From NCBI GenBank assembly GCA_029010495.1, contig JAQXKO010000017.1:1-64000 (forward strand): a stretch of DNA of 64,000 nt, given 5' to 3'. The notes under the pieces are model-generated. The model was not told where the DNA came from. It saw only the letters and a list, made by a program, of their open reading frames with translations, and made no database searches. The stretch is from Clostridiales bacterium (GTDB taxonomy: Bacteria; Bacillota; Clostridia; Lachnospirales; Lachnospiraceae). Each line of letters begins with the position of its first letter. Position 1 is the first letter of the stretch. The position numbers and the translations under genes were made by a program. Below are positions 63,974 through 64,000 of this stretch, one piece after another.

Positions 63974-64000
63974 TTTATACTATTTTTCTTTTTTGTGTTT

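Overview
The window is an ordinary chromosomal stretch of a moderately AT-rich, Gram-positive anaerobe, most likely a gut or rumen Lachnospiraceae (Clostridia). The call rests on family content and gene order: ruvA-ruvB-zapA-U32 peptidase, pta-ackA-rpmF, an atpZ/atpI-led F1Fo operon, a TIGR03905 TSCPD protein, a Lys/Ala-rich protein resembling DUF6465, a SleB/CwlJ-type hydrolase, PdaB-like deacetylases, sortase-anchored surface proteins and AGGAGG-type ribosome binding sites. I see no rRNA, CRISPR array, insertion sequence or prophage. One tRNA (Leu, anticodon CAG) is present. Most genes lie on the minus strand.

Layout. 1-3.8 kb: deoxynucleoside catabolism (deoB, cut by the window edge, and deoC) behind a ygiQ-type radical SAM gene. 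4.0-5.0 kb: an unknown lipoprotein. 5.1-11.7 kb: an envelope cluster read from high to low coordinate (Nudix hydrolase, GtrA flippase-like protein, processive-type GT2 glycosyltransferase, LtaS-like phosphoglycerol transferase, MntP manganese exporter, pncB). 11.7-16.5 kb: ruvA, ruvB, zapA and a U32 protein. 16.8-23.3 kb: a YprB-like nuclease, rpmF, ackA, pta and a P2A calcium ATPase. 23.4-27 kb: a SleB-type hydrolase, a small Lys/Ala-rich protein, and a polysaccharide deacetylase with about 18 cell-wall-binding repeats. 27.2-36.3 kb: a monoacylglycerol-lipase-like hydrolase with glycerol kinase, an anion permease, pyridoxal kinase, a TetR regulator divergent from an orphan glgB, and proA.

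36.3-46.6 kb is the most accessory-looking part: a complete sortase-assembled pilus locus. It encodes a 76-aa coiled-coil protein, a 1676-aa LPDTG adhesin, a signal peptidase I, an LPTTG major pilin, a class C sortase, an LPQTG minor pilin and a second sortase. A good promoter precedes the first gene, a possible internal promoter precedes the major pilin, and a hairpin sits between the major pilin and its sortase. 46.8-51.3 kb carries a serpin without a visible signal peptide, its 68-aa companion, tRNA-Leu, and an 845-aa membrane-anchored protein whose C-terminus looks like a degenerate C39-type domain. 51.4-64 kb is core: HIT protein, murG, TSCPD protein, mtnN, the full ATP synthase operon, a sodium-dependent (NSS) transporter and a PdaB-like deacetylase.

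How it fits together: acetate formation (pta-ackA) and an ATP synthase whose c subunit has a sodium-type ion site suggest a fermentative anaerobe using sodium bioenergetics, with an NSS symporter next door. Much of the rest builds or remodels the cell surface. Several start codons were reassigned from Shine-Dalgarno position; atpA, atpB, atpD and the LtaS-like gene appear to use TTG and zapA GTG. The strongest leads for something new are the pilus-operon leader protein, the signal-less serpin pair, and the 845-aa protein. None is proven to be a new system from sequence alone.
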